The notes under the pieces were generated by a model. It was given only the letters and a program-made list of their open reading frames with translations. It made no database searches and was not told the origin of the DNA. A stretch of DNA of 64,000 bases. Origin: Bog-756 sp963699055 (GTDB lineage Bacteria; Actinomycetota; Acidimicrobiia; Acidimicrobiales; RAAP-2). The stretch spans positions 1,364,001 through 1,428,000 of the forward strand of contig CAVOTA010000002.1 of NCBI GenBank assembly GCA_963699055.1. Direction: 5' to 3'. This document shows positions 25,697 through 34,225 of this stretch, piece by piece. The position numbers were made by a program, and so were the translations under genes. Each line of letters opens with the position of its first letter. The stretch's first letter is position 1.

Positions 25697-25699
25697 GGG

Positions 25700-27223
25700 T
25701 CAGTCGACCTTCCCGGTATCGAACGTGTCGGTGAAGGCCCGCAGGGCGTCGGCCAGCGCGTCGCCCTCGGGCAGCTTGCCCGACGTGCGGATGCCCTCGA
25801 GGAGATCGGCGTGGTTGGCCCGGAAGTAGGCCCGGACCTCGGCCTCGTAGCGCTGCACGTCGGCCACCGGGATGTCGTCCACGTAGCCCTCGGAGCCGGC
25901 GAAGATCACCAGTACCTGCTCCTCCACCGGCACCGGCTGGTTCAGCCCCTGCTTCAGGAGCTCGGTGAGCCGGTAGCCGCGGTCGAGCTGGGCCTGGGAG
26001 ACCTTGTCGAGCTCGGAGCCGAAGGTGGCGAAGGCCTCGAGCTCGCGGAACTGGGCCAGGTCGAGCTTCAGGGTGCCCGAGACCGCCTTCATGGCCTTGA
26101 TCTGGGCCGAGCTGCCGACCCGGCTGACCGAGATGCCCACGTTGATGGCGGGGCGCACGCCGGCGTAGAAGAGCTCGGACTCGAGGAAGACCTGGCCGTC
26201 GGTGATCGAGATCACGTTGGTCGGGATGTAGGCCGACACGTCGCCGGCCTTGGTCTCGATGATGGGCAGCGCCGTCAGCGATCCGCCGCCGGCCTCGTCG
26301 GACAGCTTGGCGGCACGCTCGAGGAGCCGGCTGTGCAGGTAGAACACGTCACCCGGGTAGGCCTCCCGGCCCGGCGGGCGGCGCAGCAGCAGCGACATCT
26401 GGCGGTACGCCTCGGCCTGCTTGGACAGGTCGTCGTAGACGATGAGGGCGTGCTCGCCGTTGTCCATCCAGTGCTGGCCCATGGCGCAGCCGGCGTACGG
26501 GGCGAGGTACTTGAACGGGGCGGGATCGGCGGCGCCGGCCAGGACCACCACCGTGTACTCCAGGGCGCCGTAGCGCTCGAGGGTGGCCACCGTCTGGGCG
26601 ACCGAGGACTCCTTCTGGCCGATGGCGACGTAGATGCACTTCACCCCCAGGCCCTTCTGGTTGAGGATGGTGTCGATGGCGACGGTGGTCTTGCCCGTCT
26701 TGCGGTCGCCGATGATGAGCTCCCGCTGCCCACGGCCGATCGGGGTCATGGCGTCGATGGCCTTGATGCCGGTCTGCAGCGGCTCGGACACCGGCTGACG
26801 GCGGACGATGCCGGGCGCCTGGACCTCGAGGCGGCGGGTCTCGGTGGTGGCGATGGGGCCCTTGCCGTCGAGCGGCTCGCCGAGGGCGTTGACCACGCGG
26901 CCGAGGAGGGCGTCGCCCACCCGGACCGAGAGGATGCGACCGGTCGCCTTGACCAGCTGCTCCTCCTCGAGGCCGGTGTCCTCTCCCAGGATGACGGCGC
27001 CGATGGTCTCCTCGTCCAGGTTGAGGGCGAGGCCCTCGGTCCCGTCGGCGAACTCGAGGATCTCGTTGACCGCGCAGCCGGGCAGCCCGGTGATCCGGGC
27101 GATGCCGTCGCCGACCTCGACGATGCGGCCGACCTGCTCGGTCCCGACCTCTGGCGTGTAGTCGTCGACGTACTGCTTGAGCGCAGCGGTGATCTCGTCG
27201 GCGTTGATGGTCAGCTCAGCCAT
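25700..27223 (-). CDS. atpA: F1F0 ATP synthase alpha subunit
   Basis: Non-catalytic nucleotide-binding subunit of F1. 507 aa with Walker A GDRKTGKT, the segment CIYVAIGQKES and the conserved SRVGSSAQ. The carboxy end stops without the long extension known from mycobacterial alpha. ATG 27223 overlaps the end of atpH by 8 bp and has GAAGGGAAG upstream. Confidence 0.98.
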   Translation of the reverse strand: MAELTINADEITAALKQYVDDYTPEVGTEQVGRIVEVGDGIARITGLPGCAVNEILEFADGTEGLALNLDEETIGAVILGEDTGLEEEQLVKATGRILSVRVGDALLGRVVNALGEPLDGKGPIATTETRRLEVQAPGIVRRQPVSEPLQTGIKAIDAMTPIGRGQRELIIGDRKTGKTTVAIDTILNQKGLGVKCIYVAIGQKESSVAQTVATLERYGALEYTVVVLAGAADPAPFKYLAPYAGCAMGQHWMDNGEHALIVYDDLSKQAEAYRQMSLLLRRPPGREAYPGDVFYLHSRLLERAAKLSDEAGGGSLTALPIIETKAGDVSAYIPTNVISITDGQVFLESELFYAGVRPAINVGISVSRVGSSAQIKAMKAVSGTLKLDLAQFRELEAFATFGSELDKVSQAQLDRGYRLTELLKQGLNQPVPVEEQVLVIFAGSEGYVDDIPVADVQRYEAEVRAYFRANHADLLEGIRTSGKLPEGDALADALRAFTDTFDTGKVD

Positions 27224-28169
27224 CGGTTGCTTCCCTTCGTGTTGGGGTTCCTGGAATCCGGTAGGCCTCCTCGGAGGCGAGGACGTGGTCCTTCAACTGG
27301 TCGAGGCGGTGACGGGTGCTGGAGTCCACCAGCAGGTCCCCGACCTGGACGACCACGCCGCCGAGCAGCTCGGGTTCCACGGTGACCAGGAGGTCGACCG
27401 GGTTGCCGGTCAGCACGGCGAGCGCCTCGGAGAGGGCGCCCTGCTGGGTGTCGTCGACGGCGGAGGCGGCCTGGACCTTGGCCACCCGCCAGCCACGGGC
27501 CTTGGCGGCGTCGTCGACCAGGGTGTCGAGCGTGGCCACGATGTCCCGGGCCCGTCCGCCGCGGGCGGCGTAGCGGGCCAGGCGCACGGTGGCGGGCTGC
27601 ACCTTCCCCTCCAGCAGGGTGCGGATGACGTCCTGGCGGACCACGACCGGCAGGTCACGGTCACCGAGGGCATGGCGCAGGGGCCGGTCGGACTCGACGG
27701 TGCGGGCGAAGCGGAACAGCTCGTCCTCGATCTCCTCGAGGTCGGCGATGGTGAGCGACTCGAAGACGGCGGCGGCGTAGCCGGCCACCCGGTTGCGCGA
27801 GCCCATGCGGCCGAGGACCTCCTCGTCGAACGGCTCGGCGGCGGTGGCGGCGGCCCGGGTGGCGAGATGCTCGAGTCGGCTGCCCATCCACCGGAACGAG
27901 GTCACGACCTCACCGGCGGGCACCACGGTGACGGCCTGGTGCACCAGTCGGACCACCTGGGGACGGGCCTTGCCGGTCAGCAGGTGGTCGAGGACGGCGC
28001 GACGCGCCGCCACCGGGACCGATCCGTCGTTGACGGCCAGGAGGAGCGCGTTGTTGCCCTCGACGAGGTCGGCGACGGCGTGCAGCTGGGCGCCGGCGTC
28101 AGCCAGCCCGCCCTCGGCGGACAGCGACTCCTCCATCGCGGCCAGGTAGCCCTGGAGGGCAGGGTTCAC
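27216..28169 (-). CDS. atpH: F1F0 ATP synthase delta subunit with duplicated N-terminal domain
   Basis: Peripheral-stalk subunit joining b to alpha3beta3. At 317 aa it is far longer than the usual 175-180. Residues about 1-110 and 125-230 both look like the helical OSCP/delta N-domain: GYLAAMEESL aligns with GYAAAVFESL, and VLDHLLTGKARPQVVRL with VIRTLLEGKVQPATVRL. The carboxy third (VTVEPELLGGVVVQVGDLLVD) is the ordinary delta C-domain. Long delta subunits with this duplication are known in actinobacteria. ATGA overlap with atpF. Confidence 0.95.
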   Translation of the reverse strand: MNPALQGYLAAMEESLSAEGGLADAGAQLHAVADLVEGNNALLLAVNDGSVPVAARRAVLDHLLTGKARPQVVRLVHQAVTVVPAGEVVTSFRWMGSRLEHLATRAAATAAEPFDEEVLGRMGSRNRVAGYAAAVFESLTIADLEEIEDELFRFARTVESDRPLRHALGDRDLPVVVRQDVIRTLLEGKVQPATVRLARYAARGGRARDIVATLDTLVDDAAKARGWRVAKVQAASAVDDTQQGALSEALAVLTGNPVDLLVTVEPELLGGVVVQVGDLLVDSSTRHRLDQLKDHVLASEEAYRIPGTPTRREATDG

Positions 28170-28702
28170 CGGGCGCCCCCGGCGCCGGCAGCGGCACCCG
28201 TGCTCTCGGTCCGCACGGCGGCGATGGCCTCGTCGATCAGGTCCTGGTGGTCGGTCAGGTTGATCTCCCGGCCGATGACCCGCTCGGCGGCGGCCAGCAC
28301 GATCTCGCCCACCCGTGCGGTGACCTCCTCGACGGCGGCCTGGCGGGCCACGACGACCTCGGCGTCGGCCGACGCCACGATGCGGTCGTGGATGCCCTGG
28401 GCCTCGGCGGTGGCGTTGACCACGATCTGGTCGGCGGTGGTCTGGGCCTGCGACACGATGTCCCGGGCCTGGGCGCGGGCCTGCTCGAGCGCGGCGCGGC
28501 GCTCGGCGTCGGCCTCCTCGGCGTCGGCCTTGGCCTTGTCGGCGGCCTCCAGCTCCCCGCGGATCAGGTCCTGGCGCTCCGTGAGCACCTTGTTCAGCGG
28601 CGGCAGCACGTACTTGGTGATCACGGTCACCACGAGGATGAACGCGAGCAGGACCACGATGAACGTCCCGTTCGGGACGAGGAAGTTACTGGCGATTGGC
28701 AT
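28166..28702 (-). CDS. atpF: F1F0 ATP synthase b subunit
   Basis: Peripheral-stalk membrane subunit. One amino-terminal transmembrane helix (TFIVVLLAFILVVTVITKYVL) followed by a long charged coiled coil rich in Ala, Glu, Asp and Arg. ATG 28702 is preferred to ATG 28711: AAGG lies nine bases before the former and directly touches the latter. Ends in an ATGA overlap with atpH. Separate b and delta genes differ from the mycobacterial b-delta fusion. Confidence 0.95.
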   Translation of the reverse strand: MPIASNFLVPNGTFIVVLLAFILVVTVITKYVLPPLNKVLTERQDLIRGELEAADKAKADAEEADAERRAALEQARAQARDIVSQAQTTADQIVVNATAEAQGIHDRIVASADAEVVVARQAAVEEVTARVGEIVLAAAERVIGREINLTDHQDLIDEAIAAVRTESTGAAAGAGGAR

Positions 28703-28795
28703 GGTCGTCATCCTTGGTCAGACGGTCGGGGAGCCCCGGGGTGCGACGGTCGCCGCCCGGCCCGGGGGCCGGCGGGCGGTCGCCCGGGGCCGGGA

Positions 28796-29059
28796 CTACT
28801 TGCCCAGCGAGAAGATGAAGAGGGCGGCGAAGACCAGGTTGATGAAGTACGCCGCCTCGCAGAGGCCGACGGTCAGGAACATCAGCGTGGTCAGTCGGCC
28901 CTGGGCCTCGGGGTTGCGGGCCACACCGGCGATCGTCTGGCTACCGGCCAGGCCGTCACCGATGGACGCGCCCACGGCGCCGCCGCCGAGGGCGAGGCCG
29001 GCACCGACGAGGCCGCCGGCGGTCTTGACTGCACTCACCATGCTGGTGGTATCTGCCAT
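28796..29059 (-). CDS. atpE: F1F0 ATP synthase c subunit
   Basis: Proteolipid rotor ring, 87 aa, two transmembrane helices. The first helix has the Gly-rich ring-packing motif GGGAVGASIG; the polar loop is RNPEAQ; the ion-binding carboxylate is Glu in GLCEAAYFINL. Residues around it lack the Q...ES/T sodium signature, so proton coupling is expected. Confidence 0.97.
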   Translation of the reverse strand: MADTTSMVSAVKTAGGLVGAGLALGGGAVGASIGDGLAGSQTIAGVARNPEAQGRLTTLMFLTVGLCEAAYFINLVFAALFIFSLGK

Positions 29060-29123
29060 GGGAACTGCTCCTTTGTTGAGGTGGTGGGTGAAACGTCGAG
29101 TGGATCGGTGCCGGGTGCCGGCG

Positions 29124-29906
29124 TCAGTGGGCTTCGTCCTGGGCCATCGCCGTGTCGAAGTAGAGGATGGTCAGCAGGGCGAAGATGAAGGCCTGGATGG
29201 CACCGATGGCCATGTCGAAGGTCTTCCACAGCAGGGTGAAGGGGACCGACAGGATGCCGCCGATCGGCACGGGGCCGAGCTTCCAGATGACCAGGGCGGC
29301 GAGCAACGAGAGCATGAGTCCGCCGGCGAACAGGTTGCCGAAGAGACGGAGGGTGAGGGTCACCGGCTTGACCAGCTCCTCGACCAGGTTCATGAAGAGG
29401 TTGACCGGGGCCAGCTTCGGGGAGAACGGCTGGGACACGTAGTGCTTGAAGTACCCGCCCACCCCGCGGTTCTTGATGGCGGCCCGGTGGACCAGCACGA
29501 TGACGTAGAGGGCCATGGCCAGGGGCAGGTTGATGTCGCTGGTGGGGGCGGGGAGGAAGTCGATCGGCGAGCCGATGCTCAGGACCTCGAACAGGTTGCA
29601 CGTGAAGATGAAGATGAAGAGCGTCAGGGCCAGCGGGACCACGTTCGCCCCCCGGGGGCCGATCGAGTCGTCCACCTGGGTCTGCACGGCGCCGACGGCG
29701 AGCTCCCACAGGAGCTGGAACTTGCCGGGCACGCCACTGGTGGCCCTGGAGCGCAGGACCAGGCCGAGGGTGATCACGATGGCGCCGGCGATCAGGGTGG
29801 CCCACACGATGTCCGCGTTGATGGTGAGGCCGAAGACGTGCCACTGGAGGTGCAGACCGGGCGTGATGTCGATGCCCGTCAACGGGCTGGGCAGGCTGGA
29901 TCCCAT
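29124..29906 (-). CDS. atpB: F1F0 ATP synthase a subunit
   Basis: Stator channel subunit, 260 aa with five to six membrane helices. The essential Arg is in LTLRLFGNLFAGG, and the carboxy end carries QAFIFALLTILYF. The frame opens at GTG 29924, but that GTG is part of the GGAGG Shine-Dalgarno for ATG 29906, which gives MGSSLPSPLTGIDITPG and is chosen. Confidence 0.96.
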   Translation of the reverse strand: MGSSLPSPLTGIDITPGLHLQWHVFGLTINADIVWATLIAGAIVITLGLVLRSRATSGVPGKFQLLWELAVGAVQTQVDDSIGPRGANVVPLALTLFIFIFTCNLFEVLSIGSPIDFLPAPTSDINLPLAMALYVIVLVHRAAIKNRGVGGYFKHYVSQPFSPKLAPVNLFMNLVEELVKPVTLTLRLFGNLFAGGLMLSLLAALVIWKLGPVPIGGILSVPFTLLWKTFDMAIGAIQAFIFALLTILYFDTAMAQDEAH

Positions 29907-29910
29907 ACTG

Positions 29911-30453
29911 TCAGGCACCTCCACGGGTGTCGTCGCCGGCGTCGGCGGTGGCGGGCGGGCCGGCGACGGCGTTGGAGTCGATGACGGGGCCGTCGACCGG
30001 ACGTCCGGCCACGGCGTTGGAGTCGATGATGGGGCCGTCCACCAGCTCCTCCTGTTCGGGGGCGGGCCCGGCCTTGGCCATCGAGCGCGCCACGTTGAAG
30101 ATCAGCAGGAACTGGAAGACGGCCAGCCCGGCCAGGGTGCCGAACCCCAGGCCCTTGTCGATGAAGGCCAGCCCGAGGGCGATGACGGTGACGAGGGCCA
30201 GGCGGCCCATGGTGTTGGCGGCCAGGGGGCGCTTCGGGTTGTCGGTGCCGGTGGCGGCGACCTTGTCGACGGACACACCGACCAGGCGGTAGTTGATCGT
30301 GCCCAGGGCCAGGCCGATGCACGCCCCGACGCCCACCAACAGGTGGCCGAACGAGAGCGCCGCCACCAGCGAGGCGACACCGACGATGAGCGAGGCGGCC
30401 ACCGTGCGGCGGGACACCTCGCCGATGTCGGGGAGCTCGAAGTGGGCGAACAC
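29911..30453 (-). CDS. atpI: ATP synthase subunit I-like membrane protein with C-terminal 15-aa repeat
   Basis: 180-aa protein with four predicted transmembrane helices (about residues 15-130), in the position and of the type of AtpI/ATP synthase I proteins, which assist c-ring assembly or magnesium handling. After the last helix comes a hydrophilic tail with two copies of a 15-residue unit (DGPIIDSNAVAGRPV and DGPVIDSNAVAGPPA). The tail is not part of the family. Lies between the AtpZ-like gene and atpB. Confidence 0.8.
   Translation of the reverse strand: MFAHFELPDIGEVSRRTVAASLIVGVASLVAALSFGHLLVGVGACIGLALGTINYRLVGVSVDKVAATGTDNPKRPLAANTMGRLALVTVIALGLAFIDKGLGFGTLAGLAVFQFLLIFNVARSMAKAGPAPEQEELVDGPIIDSNAVAGRPVDGPVIDSNAVAGPPATADAGDDTRGGA
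29966..30055. repeat. 45-bp direct repeat in atpI-like gene
   Basis: ACGGCGTTGGAGTCGATGA begins at 29966 and again at 30011, a 45-bp in-frame period that encodes the duplicated 15-residue acidic tail unit of the AtpI-like protein. Confidence 0.85.
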
Positions 30454-30481
30454 GGCTACGCCACCCGTCCCGGGCGGGCCG

Positions 30482-30751
30482 TCACAGGTACTTGCGCACG
30501 GTGGCCACGACCATCATCACGGCCATGAAGACCCCGAGCGCCAGTCCGGCCAGCAGGCCGAAGGGTGCGCAGTGCAGCCAGTCGTCGACCAGCACGCCGC
30601 CGCCGACCAGGATGGCCAGGCTCAGCCCGATCGAGATCCCCAGGCCGAGGAAGGCGGTCGCCCCCGGAGTCAGCGCCCGGCCGCTGTCGGCGGCGGGCGC
30701 CGTGCCCCCCGTCGGGTCGGCCGCACCGGGATCGGGATCGGGCTGGTCCAT
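30482..30751 (-). CDS. AtpZ/AtpI-type two-helix protein
   Basis: 89 aa: a disordered Pro/Asp/Gly-rich amino end and two transmembrane helices (FLGLGISIGLSLAILVGGG and LLAGLALGVFMAVMMVVAT) ending in VRKYL, the layout of AtpZ-family F1F0 accessory proteins. First gene of the atp cluster, 28 bp before the AtpI-like gene. Confidence 0.78.
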   Translation of the reverse strand: MDQPDPDPGAADPTGGTAPAADSGRALTPGATAFLGLGISIGLSLAILVGGGVLVDDWLHCAPFGLLAGLALGVFMAVMMVVATVRKYL

Positions 30752-30979
30752 GTCCGGTCCGGGCCGCGTCAGGGGGTGTGGGTTCGAAGTGCGTCACGAG
30801 TGGGTTCCGAGGTCACGCAGCGGACGAGCAGGTCGTCCGGCACGAGGGCGCGAGGGCGTGCAGGCACATGGCGCGGCCCATCAGGGCGAACCCCTCCGGA
30901 GGGGTGGAAGGCCTGCAATTCACGTGGCGCATCATCGCACCAATCCCCGGGCCCCGGCAAAACGCCCGAAACATGCTGT
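30752..30979. promoter_or_regulatory. atp operon upstream region with 16-bp palindrome
   Basis: 228 bp between wecA and the AtpZ-like gene, no ORF. On the minus strand TTGCCG (complement of 30955-30960), 18 bp and GATGAT (complement of 30931-30936) could be a promoter. Downstream of it lies a perfect palindrome ACCCCTCCGGAGGGGT at 30890-30905, an operator or RNA-hairpin candidate. Confidence 0.4.
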
Positions 30980-32230
30980 TCACAGGTCGGAAACGGACGC
31001 GGCCGGCGAAGGGGGACGCTGACCGGTGCCGCCGGACGACGCTCCGGCAGGTGTCGCCTCCGCCACGCCCGGTGCGGGACCGTCGTCCTCACCGTCGTCG
31101 GCTCCGGACTGTCGCCGGAGCGACGGGTGGAACAACGTGTAGAGGATGACCACCAGGGCGAGGGCCCCGAAGGGGATCACCGCGTTCACACTCGAGATGT
31201 AGAGCGGGAACAGCACGAACCCGGACAGCAGGACGGTCCAGGCCCACAGGATCAGGACGCTGCGCCGGTGCCCGTGCCCGAGCCGGAGCAGGCGGTGGTG
31301 GAGGTGGTTCTTGTCGGGGGTCGAGAACCCGGTCCGGTTGGCCGTCCGGCGCACGAAGGCGAACGCCATGTCGATGATCGGGACCCCGAGGATGAAGAAG
31401 GGGATGAACAGGGGGGCGAAGAAGAAATAGGTCTGACCGCTGCGCGCCGCCTCGCCCCCGACCGCACCGGCCGACCGTCCACCGATCAGCATGGTGGACG
31501 CCGCCATCAGCAGTCCGAGCAGGAGCGCCCCACCGTCCCCCATGAAGATCCTGGCCGGGTGGAAATTGTGCGGGAGGAAGCCGAGGCAGATCCCGCAGGT
31601 GACGACCGCGATCAGCGGCCCGATGTTGTCGACGGGCAGGTTGCCGAGGTGCTGCAGGTGGAAGCCGTAGACGGCCAGCGCGCCCGAGGCGATGGCCACC
31701 ACGCCGGCGGCCAGGCCGTCGAGGCCGTCGATGAGGTTCACCGCGTTGGTGATGGCGATGACCCACAGGGCGGTCAGCAGCGGCGTCCACTCCGGGGACA
31801 GCAGGAGGAAGCCGGCGAGCGGGACCTTGAACTGGAACCAGGTCACCCCCATGAAGTAGAGGATGGTGGCGGCCAGGACCTCACCGGCCACCTTGGCCGG
31901 GGCCGACATCTCGCGGAAGTCGTCGATCAGCCCGACGGCGAAGATGACCGCGGCGCCGAGCAGCAGGCCGAGGGGCTCGGACGTCCCCCGGAACAGCGGT
32001 GCCAGCGCCGGCACCGACGCGGCCACCGCCCAGGCCACCAGCATCCCGAGGAACATGGCGACGCCCCCCGACTGCGGCGTCACCCGCTGGTGCACCTTGC
32101 GCTCGTCGGGCTGGGCCACGTAGCCGATCCCCACGGCGATCCGTCGGGCCGGGAAGGTCAGGACCCAGGTGCTGGCGGCCGCCACGACGAGCAGCACCGC
32201 GTACCAGTTCAGGGGGACGGCCGAGCTCAC
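30980..32230 (-). CDS. wecA: undecaprenyl-phosphate GlcNAc-1-phosphate transferase (WecA/MraY family)
   Basis: Polytopic enzyme that transfers a sugar-1-phosphate from a UDP-sugar to a polyprenyl phosphate to start cell-wall polymer assembly. About ten helices over residues 1-370, with catalytic motifs GLIDDFREM, NAVNLIDGLDGLAAG, ARIFMGDGGALLLG and the His-rich NHLHHRLLRLGHGH. The disordered carboxy tail is extra. GTG start at 32230. Position directly upstream of the atp operon is the same as for wecA (Rv1302) in mycobacteria, which supports WecA over MraY. Confidence 0.9.
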   Translation of the reverse strand: MSSAVPLNWYAVLLVVAAASTWVLTFPARRIAVGIGYVAQPDERKVHQRVTPQSGGVAMFLGMLVAWAVAASVPALAPLFRGTSEPLGLLLGAAVIFAVGLIDDFREMSAPAKVAGEVLAATILYFMGVTWFQFKVPLAGFLLLSPEWTPLLTALWVIAITNAVNLIDGLDGLAAGVVAIASGALAVYGFHLQHLGNLPVDNIGPLIAVVTCGICLGFLPHNFHPARIFMGDGGALLLGLLMAASTMLIGGRSAGAVGGEAARSGQTYFFFAPLFIPFFILGVPIIDMAFAFVRRTANRTGFSTPDKNHLHHRLLRLGHGHRRSVLILWAWTVLLSGFVLFPLYISSVNAVIPFGALALVVILYTLFHPSLRRQSGADDGEDDGPAPGVAEATPAGASSGGTGQRPPSPAASVSDL

Positions 32231-32329
32231 GGGGTCATCCCGGGTGCCACGTCCCGCCCCGGACGGGCCGTCGCCGTGCGACCGGGTGCCGGCCGACGGC
32301 CCGGCCCACGCCCCGGCTCGGTCCCCCGG

Positions 32330-33634
32330 TCACGCCCCGGCCAGGTCCGGGTACGGCGGGAAGGCCAGGCACAGCTCGCGGACCTCGGCCCGGATGGAGG
32401 CGATGGCGGCCTCGTCGGCGCGCTCGCGCAGCGTGCGCCCGATGAGGGCGCCGATGCGCGCCATCTCGGCCCCGCCCATCCCGGTCGTCGTGGTGGCCGC
32501 CGATCCGAGGCGCAGCCCCGAGGTCACGAACGGCGACCGGGGGTCGTCGGGGATGGTGTTGCGGTTGCAGGTGATGCCGGCCCGGTCGAGGACCTCCTGG
32601 GCCTCCTTGCCGGTGAGTTCGGCGTCGAAGGTGCGCAGGTCGCACAGGACCTGGTGGTTCTCGGTCCCACCCGACACGAGGCGGATGCCCTCGGCGGCCA
32701 CGGCGTCGGCCAGGGCCCGGGCGTTCGCCACCACCCGGGCGGCGTAGTCGCGGAACTCGGGCCGGGCCGCCTCGGCGAAGGCCACCGCCTTCCCGGCGAT
32801 GACGTTCTCGAGCGGCCCGCCCTGCAGTCCGGGGAAGATGGCGCTGTCGATGGGCTTGGCCAGCTCCGACGAGCACAGGATGGCGCCGCCGCGCGGCCCG
32901 CGCAGGGTCTTGTGGGTGGTGAAGGTCACCACGTCGGCCACCCCCACCGGCGACGGATGCACCCCGCCGGCGATGAGGCCGGCCGGATGGGCGGCGTCGT
33001 ACATGAAGCGCGCCCCGACCGAGTCGGCGATCTCCCGGAAGGGCAGCGGGTCGATGATCCGGGCGTAGGCCGTGGAGCCGGCCACGATCAGGGCCGGGCG
33101 GTGGGTCCGGGCCAGGTCGGCGACCTGGTCGAAGTCGATGAGCTCGCCGGGCTTGTCCGGGTCGTCGGTCGCCGGCGACACGCCGTAGGAGACGAAGTTC
33201 CACACCTTCGAGGTGATGCTGGCCGGTGAGCCGTGGGTGAGGTGGCCGCCGTGGTCGAGACGCATGGCGAGCACCGTGTCGCCCGGCTGCAGCAGGGCCT
33301 GGTAGACGGCCAGGTTGGCGTTCGACCCGGCATGGGGCTGGACGTTGGCGTGCTCGGCGCCGAACAGCGCCGTCAGGCGGTCCCGGGCCAGGTCCTCGAC
33401 CTCGTCGATCACCTGGTTGCCGCCGTAGTAGCGCCGCCCCGGATAGCCCTCGGCGTACTTGTTGGTGAGCACGGAGCCGGTCGCCGCCAGTACGGCGGTC
33501 GAGGTGAAGTTCTCCGAGGCGATCAGCTGCACCGTGGTGGCCTGCCGGTCGGCCTCGGCGCCGAGCAGGCTCCGGACCTCGGGGTCCTCGGCCAGCCACT
33601 CGTCGAAGGGCGAGGCGGGGGTGGGGCTGCTCAT
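32330..33634 (-). CDS. glyA: serine hydroxymethyltransferase
   Basis: PLP enzyme converting serine and tetrahydrofolate to glycine and methylene-tetrahydrofolate. 434 aa; the PLP-binding Lys is in FTTHKTLRGPRGG, and the amino end shows LIASENFTS and the folate/serine-binding YAEGYPGRRYYGG. 55 bp after rpiB and 99 bp before wecA on the same strand. Confidence 0.97.
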   Translation of the reverse strand: MSSPTPASPFDEWLAEDPEVRSLLGAEADRQATTVQLIASENFTSTAVLAATGSVLTNKYAEGYPGRRYYGGNQVIDEVEDLARDRLTALFGAEHANVQPHAGSNANLAVYQALLQPGDTVLAMRLDHGGHLTHGSPASITSKVWNFVSYGVSPATDDPDKPGELIDFDQVADLARTHRPALIVAGSTAYARIIDPLPFREIADSVGARFMYDAAHPAGLIAGGVHPSPVGVADVVTFTTHKTLRGPRGGAILCSSELAKPIDSAIFPGLQGGPLENVIAGKAVAFAEAARPEFRDYAARVVANARALADAVAAEGIRLVSGGTENHQVLCDLRTFDAELTGKEAQEVLDRAGITCNRNTIPDDPRSPFVTSGLRLGSAATTTTGMGGAEMARIGALIGRTLRERADEAAIASIRAEVRELCLAFPPYPDLAGA

Positions 33635-33689
33635 GGGGTCGGCTGCTGCCTTTCGTTGCGGACGGGTGCGCCGGGCGCCGGTCCCTCGG

Positions 33690-34157
33690 TCATGGCTGGG
33701 CCGCCGGGTCGCCGAGCCCGGCGTCGTAGGCGGTGATCTGGTCGATGCGGCGCTGATGGCGTCCGCCCTCGAACCCGGTGGCGAAGAACGCGTCGACGGC
33801 GTCGACGGCCTCGGCCGGTCCGGTGGTCCGCTCGCCCAGGCACACCACGTTGGCGTCGTTGTGGCGGCGGGCCAGCAGCGCCGTGGTGACGTCGTGGACG
33901 ACGGCGGCGCGGATGCCGGGGACCTTGTTGGCGGCGATGCCGATGCCGATGCCGGTCCCGCACACGCACAGACCCCGTTCGGCCCGGCCGTCGGTCACCG
34001 CCACGCCCACGGCGTGCCCGTAGCGGGGGTAGTCCACCGGCTCGTCGCCGGACCCGGTGCCCAGGTCGAGGATCTCGTGCCCGGCGGCGGCCAGGTGCTC
34101 GGCGAGGAGCGTCTTGAGGGCGTAGCCCGCGTGGTCCGAGCCCACGGCGATGCGCAT
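33690..34157 (-). CDS. rpiB: ribose-5-phosphate isomerase B
   Basis: RpiB/LacAB-family isomerase of the pentose phosphate pathway, 155 aa. Amino end IAVGSDHAGYALK; active-site loop CGTGIGIGIAANK with the catalytic Cys; His/Arg in LLARRHNDANVV. TACACT lies six bases before the ATG, consistent with a leaderless start of the rpiB-glyA-wecA transcript. Divergent from a thiolase-like gene. Confidence 0.96.
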   Translation of the reverse strand: MRIAVGSDHAGYALKTLLAEHLAAAGHEILDLGTGSGDEPVDYPRYGHAVGVAVTDGRAERGLCVCGTGIGIGIAANKVPGIRAAVVHDVTTALLARRHNDANVVCLGERTTGPAEAVDAVDAFFATGFEGGRHQRRIDQITAYDAGLGDPAAQP

Positions 34158-34225
34158 GGACCGAGTGTACCGAGTGCGCCGGACGGGAATCGCCCTGGTC
34201 CGGGGCGCTTGTAGGCTGGCGCGCC

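Noticed and set aside
27177..29984. 935-codon plus-strand open frame opposite atpH-atpB
   Set aside because: His/Val/Gly/Asp-rich antisense translation without motifs; the atp genes on the other strand are unambiguous.
30775..30800. Possible tRNA T-arm (GGTTCGAAG)
   Set aside because: Flanking bases cannot form the T stem and no acceptor or anticodon arm is visible.
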